Below are positions 4,704 through 5,269 of a DNA stretch of 5,269 nucleotides, piece by piece. This DNA comes from Cyanobacteriota bacterium. GTDB lineage: Bacteria > Cyanobacteriota > Cyanobacteriia > Leptolyngbyales > Leptolyngbyaceae. The position numbers were made by a program, and so were the translations under genes. Numbering within the stretch: position 1 is the first letter of the stretch; each line of letters starts with the position of its first letter. Location: positions 1-5,269 of the forward strand of contig JAIXVO010000743.1 in NCBI GenBank assembly GCA_027482985.1. Direction: 5' to 3'. The notes below the pieces were generated by a model. The model did no database searches. It had not been told where the DNA came from and saw only the letters and a list, made by a program, of their open reading frames with translations.

Positions 4704-5269
4704 ATGAAATGGCTACCTGATATGCCCCTGCCTGCCCTGCGCCCGATGTTGCGGCACTGGCGATCGCGGTTTCTCCACCGAGCGCTGTGGTCGTTGCTGT
4801 TAGGACTGACCCTGGTGCTGTCGGGTTGTGTGGAATCGGATTTGGGCGTGCGCTTTTATAGCCCGAATCGGGGTGAGATTGTCCAACAAATCCAACTGAG
4901 TGAACGCTTGCAGAGTGTCAGTGGGGAGACGTTGCAGCAGTGGGTGAAGCAGGTGGAGCAGCAGGTCGGCAGCGTGGGCGGTGCGGTGCAAAAAGATGCC
5001 AGTCAAGCGTTGACGATTACGATTCCGTTTACCAGCAGTGCGGAATTGGAGCAAAAGTTTAATCAATTCTTGAACGGGGTGTTCAATCAAGAGCCGCGAT
5101 CGAACCGTCCGCAGGTGCCGCTGATTGCCTCGCAGTTAAAGGTGAGCCACAGTAATTTTCTGTTGGTGGAACGCGATCGCTTACGGTATGACATCGATTT
5201 GCGATCGCTGGGCATTGCCTCCACCAACGGCAATTTGTTAGTCAGTCCTGCGTCTCTGATCCGATTGCA
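4704..5269 (+). CDS. DUF3153-like lipoprotein, 3' end cut by window
   Basis: An open frame of 188 codons runs off the right edge, so the C-terminus is missing. The N-terminus is basic (Arg13 to Arg26) followed by a hydrophobic core and the lipobox LSGC, with Cys42 as the predicted lipidated residue. The mature protein would be anchored to the plasma or outer membrane, outside the cytoplasm. After the Cys come VESDLGVRFYSPNRGEIVQQ (43-62), a helix with LQQWVKQVEQQVGSVGGAV (77-95), ITIPFTSSAELEQKFNQFLN (105-124) and VSHSNFLLVERDRLRYDIDL (147-166). This matches my memory of DUF3153 proteins, a cyanobacterial lipoprotein family of unknown function. ATG 4704 gives a long 41-residue signal; in-frame ATGs at 4722 and 4746 are alternatives, and the last (27 residues before Cys) has a more usual signal length. 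No strong Shine-Dalgarno sequence separates them. Confidence 0.85.
   Translation, partial: MKWLPDMPLPALRPMLRHWRSRFLHRALWSLLLGLTLVLSGCVESDLGVRFYSPNRGEIVQQIQLSERLQSVSGETLQQWVKQVEQQVGSVGGAVQKDASQALTITIPFTSSAELEQKFNQFLNGVFNQEPRSNRPQVPLIASQLKVSHSNFLLVERDRLRYDIDLRSLGIASTNGNLLVSPASLIRL

Larger units (their letters stand above)
568..5208. repeat. HIP1 octamers (GCGATCGC), 15 dispersed copies
   Basis: Copies begin at 568, 1472, 1551, 2254, 2508, 2682, 3141, 3369, 3449, 3744, 4301, 4461, 4760, 5173 and 5201. That is about one per 350 bases, against one per 65,000 expected for a random octamer. Two are intergenic and 13 lie in genes. HIP1 is a known hallmark of many cyanobacterial genomes and is the main reason for placing this DNA there. 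The span given only brackets the individual sites. Confidence 0.95.

Overview
The window reads as chromosomal DNA of a cyanobacterium. The palindrome GCGATCGC (HIP1) occurs 15 times in 5.3 kb. Two heptanucleotide repeat tracts of the kind scattered through filamentous cyanobacterial genomes are present, and most of the proteins look like cyanobacterial families. That narrows it to cyanobacteria; filamentous is a guess from the heptad repeats and the genus cannot be told. Family names come from motifs and memory of the families, not from a search.

Left part (1-1543): two tandem genes on the + strand encode small, almost stand-alone FHA (phosphothreonine-binding) proteins, about 66% identical by hand count. 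They share a conserved C-terminal tail, and only the second carries a further acidic extension. A gap of about 350-375 bases between them has no convincing gene but holds several inverted repeats.

Middle (1544-2191): a small conserved protein of unknown function lies on the - strand. It is convergent with the second FHA gene and divergent from tmk. The 300-base divergent region is rich in dyads: AACGTTC/GAACGTT next to the small gene, and a cluster of TGATTTGA elements nested inside a larger inverted repeat nearer tmk.

Right part (2192-5269): four genes run on the + strand. They are tmk (thymidylate kinase), holB (DNA polymerase III delta prime subunit), a TPR protein with a C-terminal membrane anchor, and a DUF3153-type lipoprotein cut off by the window end. 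tmk and holB both serve DNA replication (dTTP supply and clamp loading). The last two look like envelope or membrane-associated proteins of unknown role. tmk and holB are separated by 211 bases holding two mutually complementary heptad tracts; the remaining gaps are 44 and 67 bases, so holB, the TPR gene and the lipoprotein gene may be cotranscribed.

No clearly new multi-gene system is visible. The most unusual material is non-coding: the heptad inverted repeat that runs to within 8 bases of the holB start, and the dyad cluster between the divergent genes. The FHA pair, with its possible self-binding tail, is the best protein-level lead.
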